Shown here: positions 1 through 11,235 of the stretch, piece after piece
Layout: each line of letters opens with the position of its first letter
Numbering within the stretch: the first letter of the stretch is position 1
From: Rotaria sordida
Taxonomy: Eukaryota; Rotifera; Eurotatoria; Philodinida; Philodinidae
Assembly: GCA_905250125.1 (NCBI GenBank)
Contig: CAJNOL010000436.1
Span: forward strand, 62,001-126,000
Direction of reading: 5' to 3'
Length of the DNA stretch: 64,000 nucleotides
Program-made: the position numbers and the translations under genes
Notes under the pieces: model-generated
What the model was told of the DNA's origin: nothing
Seen by the model: the letters and a program-made list of their open reading frames with translations, nothing else
The model's database searches: none

Positions 1-348
1 AATCTTTTCGATGATTAAAATATTCAATTACCAAAGTTCAAAGAGTTTATTATTAATAATTCATGAAAAATAAATTCAATATATTCTAGCAATGTAATAA
101 AAACAATTATTATTGATTGATAAATTTTGAAAGTTTTAAAATCATCATTTTAATATTTTTATTTCTAGAACATATTCAATTTTAAAAAGATTATAATTCA
201 AATAAAATATATTGTTAATTTTAAATAATTTTCAAATGAATACTTTCTTGAAATTGTCGGATAAAGAAATACGACATTATTTCATTATTTAATCTATCAA
301 TATGGCTGAATCGTATTCCATTTGTACAATTGAAACGAAAAAAAAAAG

Positions 349-1490
349 AAAGCTATTAGTGGAAGTCTTGTGAGATTAAAATGTAAAACACGATGTAGCT
401 GTTCTTGCTAATTACAAGGAGACTGTTTTATTGTATCCATTTGAGGACATATTTCTTCATCATCACTTTAAGTATTTAACGCCCCTTCCTCGGTCAAAAA
501 TCTATTTTTATCCCAGAACAATTGATCTTGTTGAAAATTTCAGAAAATATGTGTGCGAGCCTAGAAAGCTTAAAGTAAAAATTTTAGCTCAAAATATTGA
601 GTTCTTCAAGAATTATTCCTATGTCAAGAGCTAAAAAAGCAGATGTTCGTGTGTCCTAGGTTTCTCTTCCATATTTAATCATACAAATTTCGAGTGGGCA
701 TCAAAATGTAGTCAACACTTGCTGCTACAATTTAACAGAGTCCAATTTTTTAAAATTCTTTTTTGTTAATTTTTCGTGTCAGCTTTTGTCAAAAAAGAAA
801 AAGTCCAGCTCTGTTAGGTTGTCAAGCATAATTTTTTCTTCAATTTAAAACCTTTCTGAGCTTTCTAGCATGTAAAATGACTGAGAAATCTGTGATGTAC
901 GGACAAAAAAAACTCGTTTTGAGCAAAACGCCACGTGAAGTTAAACTTTTGAAATTCAGATTTTTCCCTTTGTAGAATGATTCATCAGAGACTATATGAA
1001 GGGGATGCATAAAGTGCACGTGTTAGAGCATGCGCTGTATATTTCTCCAAGTCAAAAGCCTATAGACAATGTCTCAGGAGTTCAAAAACTGGAATTTACC
1101 AAACATTTCCTGCTTTTAAATTTTTCACAAAATCGTGAACGAACCTACTAGAAAACCTCTTAAAACCATTATAAACACTCAGAATAATAGTGATTCCGAA
1201 AGTAGAAAATGTTGGCTGTCCGACTATGTAGAAAGCTCAAAAGTCGACATTTTTGACAGAGGGCGTCTTAATCCTTCAAAAATGCAGTAAGGATGTAGTT
1301 TATATATTATAACGAGACGTTATTCATATATGGTCTATGATTAGCCATTTGTAGGGTGTTTGTCATGCCTATGGTGATTCATCACTAAGATGTCTGTTGC
1401 ATATGTGCGGGGGTTGAAGAAGGGTGGGTTTGACTTTCTACCTCTACACTTCAACATTCCGTTTAGACCGCATTTCATAAAAAATTATAC
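349..1490 (+). repeat. Dispersed repeat family A, copy 1 (interrupted)
   Basis: The left part (349-482) matches copies at 24126 and 53072. It begins with a GCTATTAGTG-like start, then GGATTAAAATGTAAAACA-like sequence, then a stretch reading roughly 'tgtatccatttgagg'. The right part (1290-1490) carries the family's TATATTATAACGAGACGTTA block and an end like CTTCAACATTCC. About 800 bp separating the two parts is absent from the other copies and is probably an insertion. No coding capacity is seen, so this is a non-autonomous element. Confidence 0.6.
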
Positions 1491-3682
1491 ATGTATTTTC
1501 ATGATATTTAGCCAAAATATTTTGTTATTTTTAATAGATTAGAGCAAATTGTCATTCGCTCGATCCAGATGGGTTAGATATATCGAATGATATCTATGTT
1601 TAAACGTCAAAATATAATCAATAAAAATGTTATGTCCAATACATTAACGAAAAATGATTATTTACGAAGCAGAGTATATTTTCTATAGCTGTTTTTTTCT
1701 TATTCAGCAATAGTTCGTTCTGAAAAGTATACTATTAGATCGGTCTACCAATGACAAACAGAATGGTGTATAATAAGTTCATAATGAACTTTCATTTGAT
1801 TGAAATCTTCAACATTTCATATGACAGGATATTTCATATATGTCCGGCTATTATCTCAGCCCTCGAACTTGACAATGAACTGATTTTTTGTACGACAAAT
1901 AGGAAACGAAGAGAGTAAAAAGATATAAATTTCACATAAAACAGTCAATCTAATTAAGAAATATTTCAAGTCACAAAAACTTGTTCCTACCGGTTATTTT
2001 CATTTGAAAATCGTTTCAAGTTTAACCAACATATTTCTGTCAAGAAAAAAAATCATATTTTGAGATGATAGAAGAAAAAAAAGACAAAGTATCTCTCAAG
2101 TCGATATTTTGCATGTATCTATTAAATGTAGTTTTCTTTTTCTTCTTTTTTTTTATAGAAAAGTAAATCAGAATCTGATTCTCTGAATTTTTTTCTACCT
2201 TAATGCAATGAAGAAAATGCGAACATAGTTTTTTTTTCTTAATTGAAACAATTTTTTTCTTCATCAAAAGACGGCACCAATTTTTGTTGTTTTTTTTTTC
2301 ACTTCCAACAAGTATAACTTGAGATAGGAGTAACATAGACTGCTGAAAATTACAGAAATATAGAAAACTATTGAGAGGAGTATTCTATGAAATTTTCAAG
2401 TCACTCGAAGCTTCTGAACAAGAAATATAAATGATTTAGTATAAATAATACAATTATAGATACGTTTAAGAATATTGAATATGACATGTTTTAATTTACA
2501 ATGTGTAATATGTTATTTCTATTTAGTCAAATTCTTCATCAAATATCTACAATTGAACTTCATTGCTTGTTTTGTGTTTAATTTGAACTAACAAATAAAT
2601 TATTTTTCTTTTCAGACTTCCTTATCGTCACCAAACTATCTAAATTTGAGCTCTTTCCACTAATAAAAAAAGTTCATATCCGTCACATGAATTGAAATTA
2701 AGATAAGTGCATGGGAGAATAGCTTGATGTCGGATCTTTTTCAAACAATGTGATTTTTTTATTTGGCATGTGGTTTTTTTTTCAGAAAAAAAGCGTTAAA
2801 TCTCTTTCCGTTTTTCTCTGATCGTGCATCCAAGAATTCTTGAAGAAGAAGGCTCGTTGTAGCAAGCTAAATTTTTTTTTGTTTGAAAAGTTATGCAAAG
2901 CTACAGTATCTGACAGGAATCATTTTTTAAATTAAAGTTTTTATTATTATTATATAAAAATGCACTTCTATAAATAGATGACCGTTTTTTGTGACTTTTT
3001 TGAGGTCCGGAACTTGTCTTTCTTTTTCTCCGCATACAAAATAAGAATTAGAAAAAAAGATGTTGTCACGCACTGCAATCTGACATACTTTTTTTTTCAA
3101 ACGAAAAAAGAACTGAATATGCAGAATGAAGACTAATAGAGAATTTTAGATTGTCAAATGAGCTATTTTTTGTTTTTATTTGATGAATATCTCCTGAGAA
3201 TGTGATGGTATAGGCCTGAAAATTTTAACATAATTTCTTCACTATATTCTCAATATTTTCTGAAAATTTCATATGATTTGAATATACCTGATCCAAGATC
3301 GATTTTTGAAGATGAAAAAAGAGGCCTTAAAAATGAGCTCAATATCGAACTAACTGCTCTGGTATTAGATATCGTTCTTGTATATTTCTAATAAGCGAAA
3401 ATTTTTATCATACAATAGATTAAACTTCGACTATCCCATTTATTCTCTTGAAATTTAGAATTTCTTTTATATCGATAGACATTATTCTTAATTTCATTAT
3501 ATAACAAGAAATTCTTATCTCATGAAAAAAATATATAAGTTGACAAGTGATTTGCAAATATGTTCTCGATTGAAAATGGAATTCAAAAATATTGATAAAA
3601 TAAATAATACGATTTATTGTAAGAATAGGAGAAAAGAATTATAAATAAATATGTAAACTATACTTCCTATGGAAGAAATATA

Positions 3683-3820
3683 CACTGGCTAGCAAAATGA
3701 CTCAATAAAGTTTGTCTTCAATTTTTTTTTTCGTTATCTTATTCGCTTATCTATTCGAATCATTAAAAAAGTAGAAAAAAATTGAAAATAAACTTTATTG
3801 AATCATTTTGGTAGATATTG
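3683..3820. mobile_element. Short MITE with TA target duplication
   Basis: The two ends are inverted copies of each other: the left end contains AGCAAAATGACTCAATAAAG and the reverse complement of the right end contains ACCAAAATGATTCAATAAAG. The match continues into TTTCAATTTTTTT. Both ends abut a TA dinucleotide, as expected for Tc1/mariner-type insertion. It has no coding capacity and is a 138-bp internally deleted or foldback derivative. Confidence 0.75.
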
Positions 3821-4245
3821 TATCTTTCATGGAGAGAAATTTCATGTTTTTCAACAACACAGAGTTCTTCAAACTTTTACTATAGACTGTGAACATGAAA
3901 TGATTTACTGCTTATACATTATTGAAAGTCACTATAACAATAAAATAGATTAATAAATTGATTGAAATCAAATTCTAGTTAGAATTAATAGACCACAGAG
4001 ATTAAAACATTTGCAAGAATTTGTTTAATGACTATTCAAAATAAAATTTTCAATTTTTCTAAACAATTTTAACAAAAAAAAAAAATCAAATGCTCGATGT
4101 TATTTTATATAAATATTGCATTAATAATTTTATTTTCTTTTTCTCATATTCTCTTATTCAAATAAATCTTCTTGTCGATATAAAAAAAAAAATAAACAAA
4201 AAGAAAAAATAATATATGTATATAATTATATATATATATATATGC

Positions 4246-6073
4246 TCATTTTTGAGTTAATAATGGAAGTGATTTGGATACATTAGCTCGTTCTTCTAAA
4301 TGTGGAGCTGTAATAAAATGAAGTTTTCCAGTTGGTGAACTTGCATATTGTTTTTGTAACCATAAAACAAGTTTACCATCTGTTAAACAACATGCATTTA
4401 TAGCACCAATACGAAATCGACGTATTAAAATACCATCTGTTGAATGATATAATAATAATTGTTGACCACGTGGATCACATAAAAGATATTGATCATCATT
4501 ACCAAATGATGTAATTGCTGTAATCCATTTAATATCAGTTTTTATTGATGTATGTTCATTATTGAGTTTCGTAAAATTATGATCAAATAAACAAATAAAA
4601 TGTTCAAAATGTTTAGCAGATTGAAAACGACGATATACTAATGCAACACGACTATGTGTAACACACATAGCTGCTAGATGACCATTAATATTTGTATTTT
4701 GTTTTGTTTGAAAAAAGAATTTAGTATCTTCATATTCAAAATCATCAGTTTTATTAGATAATAAAGGTGGATGAGCATGTTTTTGTATTGTATATGAATC
4801 CAAACCAGATTTGTAAGCTTAAAAATGAAAGAAAATAATAATAATAAATTATAAAATATTTTAATTATTATACCATAAAATATAAAACCATCATGTGTAC
4901 AACCAATAAATCTTGGTGTATATCCAGAATCACCATGTATTGGTTCACATCGATATTTTTTTGCATGTTCTTGTCCTTGTAAATCAAAAAAATACATTCG
5001 ATGATTTCCAACAAGTATAAGTCGTTGAGAATATTCACACCAAGCACCAGCTAATAATTTATCTTTTTCTGTACCTAAAATTTTTGATAAACGTACACTC
5101 ATTTCAAGACCTGAACCACGATTAACAATATCAATTGTTGTTGTACTTAATAAAATTAAACTATTGCCTGGTGTACGACGACAAAAAAATGTTTCAAGAT
5201 AACGATCATTTAATGATATAGCTGTTGGATGTTTACCAATAGAAAATGTACCTTCTAATGGAGTTTGAAATAATTTATATTTACCCAAACGAACTGTTAC
5301 TGGTATAATATTATTATTTCTTATTTTAGGTTGAAAAGATTCTGTTCGAGGAGCCGTACGAAGTTGAAGAATTTTTTTTGGTTCAAATTTTCCTAATTCA
5401 ATTAAAGGAGGTTTTGCTTCCGATGCTGATTGACCAAGTGCAAGACGAGCATCTAAACGATGTTGAATATCAATTAGAGTATCTTTATCAATTAATTGAT
5501 CTTGTTTAAGACATTTATGGAGTATATGAGTATAATCAACAGCTTCTTCACTTGTTAATAATGCAGAACTAAATGTAGGTTTTTTATTTTTGTTTTTAAA
5601 TGAATGATAAATAACAAAAAGAAAAATTTTGTTTTTATTAATACTTACTCAGTACGTTTTTCTCTTTCTTTTTGTCTTATTTGTAAATTATTTTGAATTT
5701 CTTTAATAATTAATTCTTCACATTGTTTAATTTCTGCAATTAAATTATTTACTGTATCTTTTGTACATTTAATAGTTTGTTTAGAAGCACGAAAAAAATT
5801 CTCATCTATTTCATCATGTGTTGTTATAGGATCAATTTTACAATTTGTAAGTTGTTGTGTTAAATCATTCATTTGTTTTATCACAGCTGTTCGATGTTTA
5901 ATACTACATTTACCACAAAATACATCTTTACAATGATCAATACATTGAAAATGTGCCATTGAACTACATTGTGAACATATTTTAGATGATAAACTATAAG
6001 TAATTGGAATATTCATAGTAGTTGTTATACTCATTATTGTAGATTTTAAAACTCTCTTGTACAAAGTATTCAA
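4246..6073 (-). CDS. B-box-type zinc-binding protein with C-terminal beta-propeller-like region
   Basis: Three exons are read on the minus strand: 6073-5649, 5568-4874 and 4817-4246. Both introns are short (about 80 and 56 bp) with GT-AG ends, and phases agree, giving about 563 residues. Residues 30-65 hold a cysteine/histidine cluster (CSQCSSMAHFQC, CKDVFCGKC, then KH) typical of a B-box zinc site. A charged helical region, probably coiled coil, follows at 65-140. The C-terminal 350 residues alternate hydrophobic strands (for example LILVGNHRMYFFD and QYLLCDPRGQQLLLY), as in a beta-propeller. This is the TRIM/B-box plan without a visible RING. The function is unknown; a ubiquitin-pathway or scaffold role would be inference. 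A later start at 6032 (MSITTTM) is also possible. Confidence 0.8.
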
Positions 6074-8640
6074 CGATTGTCTGAAGAGAGGAATAAAAAA
6101 AAAATTTCTCTATTAAAAAATAAGAGGCATAAGAAGCTATTGTTGTTGTTACTGTTCACTTGAATTTTTCTTTTTCTTTTCTTACACTCACAATCGATAT
6201 GTGTATGTATGTGTTTTTTTTTTTTACTTTTACTTTTTCTTTATGTTCTGTTTCTCTTTTCGTTTTCCGTTTCCACGACGTTTGAAGAGCAAACATACAA
6301 AAGTAAATTAACAACGACAAATAGTAACGGAAAATTTTTTTTATATGAAACATATGAACTGTAATCTTTTAAATTTTCTTAAATAAATAAATCATACGAG
6401 ATATAAGAGTGTTTTATTTTTAGTACACTACAATATACATTGAAGTAAAGATGATATTGGTTGCACGATTTTTTCAAAATCGTATCAATGATGAATGATG
6501 TTTTCTTTTTCGGTAGTTTAATTGAGACAATTGCTACTGATTTTTATTTGTCGATGTTGTTTTTCTAACAATAAAAGAGTACGTAAACTAACTCAAGGAC
6601 ATTGGAAATATTCGAATTGAATTAAAAGTCTTACTAGGAAACTAATAAATTTAAAATATAAGAGTATATCGATGAGACTTTAACTTTAAAAACACTTTGA
6701 TAAAGTAGTTAACCCATTTACTCCTCATAACGGTATCCGAAGAGGCACTTATGAAACGACTGTTGCAATAGAGTATTGGCCTCTTTGATACGGCAATAGA
6801 ATATATACTAGATTGATCAGGCGTGCTTCCCAGTATGCAGAGTAACCCGACTACTTTGGTTACCATTAGAAGGTGATGATATGAAAAATTCTATTTTTTA
6901 TTTTTTTTTTGTGAGTAGCTTGTTGATTTCGCTAAAATACAATCTATTTTTATAATTCAACAACACGAATAAAAATAACAACACATGGGCTTCTGAAATC
7001 ATTTTCTCTGTACATAACATCTGTTTTTCTTGAAGTAAGAGTGTGGAATAGGTTGCATGTCGTTTAACTCTTTTCTTGTCCGACCTTGACAGTTCACGTC
7101 AAACATTTATATAATAACAAATGATGCTTGTATTTATAAATAACGGCAATCTTTTGACTTATCTATACATAAATATAAACAAGTATTATGTTTAGACGAG
7201 AATGTCTAATTTGTTTTTCATGTCATTGCCCCTCTCCCCAATTGCAACTCCAGTTGTCACTTTATGTCGTACAATCTCTTGTTCAACTAATTCGTGTAAA
7301 AATTTTGAAATGTATTTTATTTAATAGCAGCAACTTGTGTCGATGCTTATCACACAGTACATCATCAAGATATATATATCTTGTTGCTATAAAAACAATT
7401 AAGAAAAGAAGGTCTTTTTTTTTGATAATCTCATACTCGACATATGTAAAAATCTTTGCTAATTTAACGAAACTTTGTGACGTAAAAATTCGTTAAAAAT
7501 TTAACGATTAAAAATGTTACAATTTTGATCATGAAAACGCGTTAAAAGAGGAATTTATATCAATACGCACTTATATAGGTGGCATGTAGCTCGAGTGAGA
7601 AAGTTAAAATATCACACGTGTGAAAACGAATGCAATGTTTAAGGATATATAATGAGTTAGTTATCATTACAATGACAATCACGCGTGAAAAAACGTGAAA
7701 ATTGTAACGCGTTAAAACAAATTTTCCAAATCTAACAAAAGTTCATGAAAATTTTCTTCGTGAAACTTCATTAATTTGCTTTTTAAGGCAACTTTTGGAC
7801 TTAACTGGAGCAATTATTTCGCTAAACTTTTTTTTTATGATGTGGAGCAAAAATGATGATGTACGAAGTACAGAATTACATTCCTTTAGATATAAAATCC
7901 ATAGTAAATTTTAAAGAAAAAATGAAAGAGGATTATCTTTGTATAGAATTAATTCAAGCGATTTTGCTAGCGATTAATACAAAGTTAAGATTTCTCTAAA
8001 GGAGAATTCTGCTTAATCTGATAAAAAGCTTTTGATGTCTGGATTGATATAGTTCACAGACACACTTGATATTTCGTAAATATAAGTCTTTCAAGATGAT
8101 TTTTCTGTAATGTGCACAAATAAATATGTTACACAAAAAATTCTGAATATTGTACACATGAAAACGATTAGTAAATTGAATGATGGATAATTAAATGACA
8201 TTCGCTAACATTTAAAATTATCATTAAAACTCGTTAAAATATTTCACTCGTGAAAACAGTTACTAGATTTAACGAGAATCAATCAGTTAAGTTTCGTGAA
8301 AAATGCAAAAATTCATGAAAACGCGTTAATATGTTTAACGCATGAAGATGAATACTAAATTTAACGATATTCAATATGGTAAGATTGGTTAAAAATAAAA
8401 AAACTCAAGAAATATCGTTAAACTTCTTAACGCGTGAAAATGAATGCAACGTTTAACGATACATAATGGATTAGTTGCAGGTAAAGCGACAATCACGCGT
8501 GAAAAATCTAATGCATTCGCACAAGTTTTCGGAATATAACGAAAGTTCATAAAATTTTCTTCGTAAAATTTCGTTAATTTGTCTATTAACGCATTTTTTT
8601 ATGTTAATTTTAAGAATCATTTCGTTAAATACCCTTTTAT
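6074..8640. other. Non-coding stretch between B-box gene and NHL pseudogene
   Basis: No gene is supported. The part near 6074-6360 is rich in pyrimidine runs and may be the promoter and 5' leader region of the B-box gene. The distal part (about 7490-8620) is a repeat tract listed separately. Open frames at 6651-6866 and 7188-7496 show no recognisable family. Confidence 0.5.
7490..8620. repeat. ACGCGT/CGTTAAAA-rich repeat tract with a duplicated unit
   Basis: Variants of ACGCGTGAAAA, ACGCGTTAAAA and TTTAACGAT recur throughout. A unit of about 180 bp at 7612-7790 is repeated in the same orientation, diverged, at 8429-8600. Both copies share the order GTGAAAA.GAATGCAA, then GACAATCACGCGTGAAAAA, then GAAAGTTCATAAAATTTTC-like, then TTCGTTAATTTG-like sequence. 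No open frame is present. The tract ends where the NHL pseudogene begins. Confidence 0.65.
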
Positions 8641-9360
8641 TCTTACATGAGAAGGAAATCGTTTGGATGAATTGAATGGTCCAATCGATGTGTTGATCGA
8701 CAAAGAGACATCTAGTCTCGTTATCTGTGATCGAAACAATCGACGAGTTCTACGATAGTCTTGTGATAGTAGCACAATGCAAGAAGGAATCCTTTTCGAT
8801 AACATCAGGTGTTGGGGATTGGTCATGGATGATCAGAGATATTTCTGTATCTCTGACACCGGCAAACATAAAGTAAGACGATACAATATTAGAGACAAGA
8901 ATAGAACTGTCGTAGTCAGTGGCCATGACAAAGGTGATGATCTCGATCAACTCAACTGGTCCACCTACCTCTTCGTCGATAGACAGCAGACTGTCTACGT
9001 GTCAGACAACTATAGTCATCATGTGATGAAATAGGATAAAGATATAACAGAAGGGATTGTTATCGCTGACGATCAAGGCAAAGGGAGTTCTCTAACACAA
9101 TTGTCGAGTCCTAAAGGACTATTTGTCGATACGTTGGGTACCCTGTATGCAGTAGATTGTATGAATGGTCGAGTGATGTGTTGGTCTAAAGAGGCGACAC
9201 AGGGCACTGTCATTGTAGGTGGAAATGATGAAGGAAAACGAGCAAATCAGTTCAACAGTCTCCAATGTTTGTCCTTGGATCGACATGATTATCTCTATAT
9301 CGCCGATGCTTGAAACTATCGAGTTCAACGATTTTCAATAAAAACCACAAATCAACGTGA
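8641..9360 (+). pseudogene. NHL-repeat beta-propeller protein, degraded fragment
   Basis: One frame encodes successive NHL-repeat blades: GNRLDELNGPIDVLID, SLVICDRNNRRVLR, LVMDDQRYFCISDTGKHKVR, LFVDRQQTVYVSDNYSHHVM, LSSPKGLFVD, GTLYAVDCMNGRVM, CLSLDRHDYLYIADA and NYRVQRF. The pattern (YVSDxxNHRV-like) is typical of the NHL proteins abundant in rotifers. The frame is interrupted by stop codons near 8756 and 9032, where a Trp (TGG) would be expected, and near 9311, where TGA could derive from CGA. The 5' end is cut off by the repeat tract at about 8640, with no start codon or signal peptide. About four blades remain. It is a host gene remnant, not an element. Confidence 0.8.
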
Positions 9361-10115
9361 TTCATTTTTTGCTCCCAACAATGAAATCAAGTTGAATAAT
9401 AAAAAAAAAGCCGCGCAATCAGAAAATACCGCGGTGACCTAAGGGGCCTGTGCACATGGGGTAGACTTATATACACATGATAGTATATGAGTGTGAGTGT
9501 AGGTGAAGGAGGGACTAACATCTACACTTAGCCTGATGCGAAAAAAGTATAATAATAAAGAAAGAATGAATATTTTCGAAAATATCTGTTCTTTCTTTCT
9601 TCCTAGCCATTTTTGTGTTAGTGCGTATAAATTTTTGTTGCATCAGATTCTTTCTCGTGAAGATGACAAGAGATACTCATCGAAAACTCCAGATAGAATA
9701 ATAACTCATTTAAATAAAAAAAAAATCTAAAAATGTATTTCATTGCACTGAGCTACATTTATTTCGTTATTTATTGATAACCGTATCAACAAAATTTTGT
9801 GTTGTCTTTTCTTAATCCTCAAACCATAAAACGACGGAGGAAAGAATTGTAAAATACGATCATAATTAAGAAAGTCAATTTTTTGAGTGTGAACCGAAAG
9901 TTTGAAGGATTATGATCCATACTATTTGGATTTTCATAAGAACTTTTTGTAGACTTTCGAATGAAATAATCAAAGTCTAAAATTTCTCTGCAGCCCACTC
10001 CTGCTTACGTGGATCAGTATTTTAGCGGACTCCCTCTTCAATTTGGATCAAAATGATGTTTAATATTTGAATAGCCATATTTTTATTAAAGAGAAAAAAA
10101 AGACAAGAAAATTTT
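9361..10115. other. Non-coding stretch
   Basis: No gene is supported. The open frame at 9503-9730 has no recognisable domain. The region contains A runs and a short GC-richer patch near 9411-9470. Confidence 0.5.
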
Positions 10116-11235
10116 TCAATTAACTAAAACAATATCATCATTCTCCATTTGTTCTTTTTCATTTGATAAAGATGAATTTGATTGAACATCTAATAAATTC
10201 TTATTATTAGACTGATATAATTGTTCATTTGATCGCTGATACAAACTATTATCTTTATCATTCCATGTTAAATTTGACATAACAAATTGTGTATGTTGAG
10301 TTTTTATATGATGTTTTAATGAATCTTTTCGTGAATAACGTTTACCACAAAATTGACATTCTATAAAAATAAATTGATTTATATTTAAGAGAAAAATTGT
10401 TTTTTTTTTGCAACTAACCAACTTTCCATATATCTTGTGAACTATGTGTAATATAATGTCGATTAAGACCTGATCGATTAACATAAGAATTAAAACAAAG
10501 TGGACAACGATATTGTCGTTTGCCATCAGAATGAATTATTTCAACAATTGAATCAGTTAATTTTGGTAAACCAAAACGTGTTATACGTGTTGAACTAGAT
10601 CTATCATTATCATTAATATAATCTAATAAAATTAAAAATTATCATAGAAATTTTTATTTTAAAAAATTTTTACTTATTTGATTAGAATTTTGTTGTTGGT
10701 GCTGTTGTTGTTCAATAGTATCAGGTGGAATTAATTGTTCAAGACTTTGTAATTCATCAAGTTTTCGTTGTTCACAATTATGTAATTTTGTTTGATCATT
10801 ATTATAAAATTGAAAACAATGTTTACAAAATATATAACCTTTTTCATGCATTGAATAATGATTAAGAAATGTTTCATGTGTATGTAAACGAATTTGACAT
10901 TGATTACAAAGAAAATATTTCGATGAGTTATGAAGTTTAGTCGTATTGATTTTATATTGTTTTTCATTTTCATCGAATTCATCTGTTTCAATAAGATTAT
11001 CAATTGTAAAACGAAATGTATATCGATGACCACATTGACAAATAAATATTTGTGATGTATTAATTAATGATTTTTCGGAATTTTCCGAATGAAAATATTC
11101 AAATTTTCTAATATTTGAATAACTAGAAATATTTAAACGAGATTTAAGCCAATTAAGAAATTGATTTATAGAATTTTTATCACTTTGTTGAAGAAATTGT
11201 TCAATATCATTACATAATGAAAATACATTTGCCAT
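10116..11235 (-). CDS. C2H2 zinc-finger protein
   Basis: Three exons are read on the minus strand: 11235-10674, 10622-10419 and 10360-10116. The introns are 51 and 58 bp and phases agree, giving about 336 residues. Zinc-finger-like units in order are an irregular CQCGHRYTF, then CNQCQIRLHTHETFLNHYSMH, CKHCFQFYNNDQTKLHNC, CPLCFNSYVNRSGLNRHYITH and CQFCGKRYSRKDSLKHHIKT followed by QH. The last two match the canonical C-x2-C-x12-H-x3-5-H finger best. A glutamine-rich linker (QQQHQQQ) lies between the halves. A nuclear DNA- or RNA-binding role is expected from the family, but the target is unknown. The start at 11235 opens with MANVFSLCNDIEQFLQQ and is the first ATG of the frame. Confidence 0.85.

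Larger units (their letters stand above)
1..4245. other. Non-coding stretch with repeats
   Basis: No gene is supported here. The stretch is very AT-rich, with many A and T runs. It holds a dispersed-repeat copy split between about 349-482 and 1290-1490, and a 138-bp MITE at 3683-3820. An (AT)n run lies just beyond the end of the neighbouring gene at about 4221-4243. The open frames at 431-634 and 2040-2336 are short, of low complexity, and resemble no family I know. Confidence 0.6.

Noticed and set aside
4674-5288. Reading the middle exon of the B-box gene through its intron as one 204-residue protein
   Set aside because: Clear splice sites at 4874 and 4817 join it in frame to the last exon; the extra hydrophobic tail is intron sequence.
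9411-9470. GC-richer patch with CCGCGC and CCGCGG as a possible regulatory site
   Set aside because: It is short and isolated, with no pairing or repeated motif to support a function.
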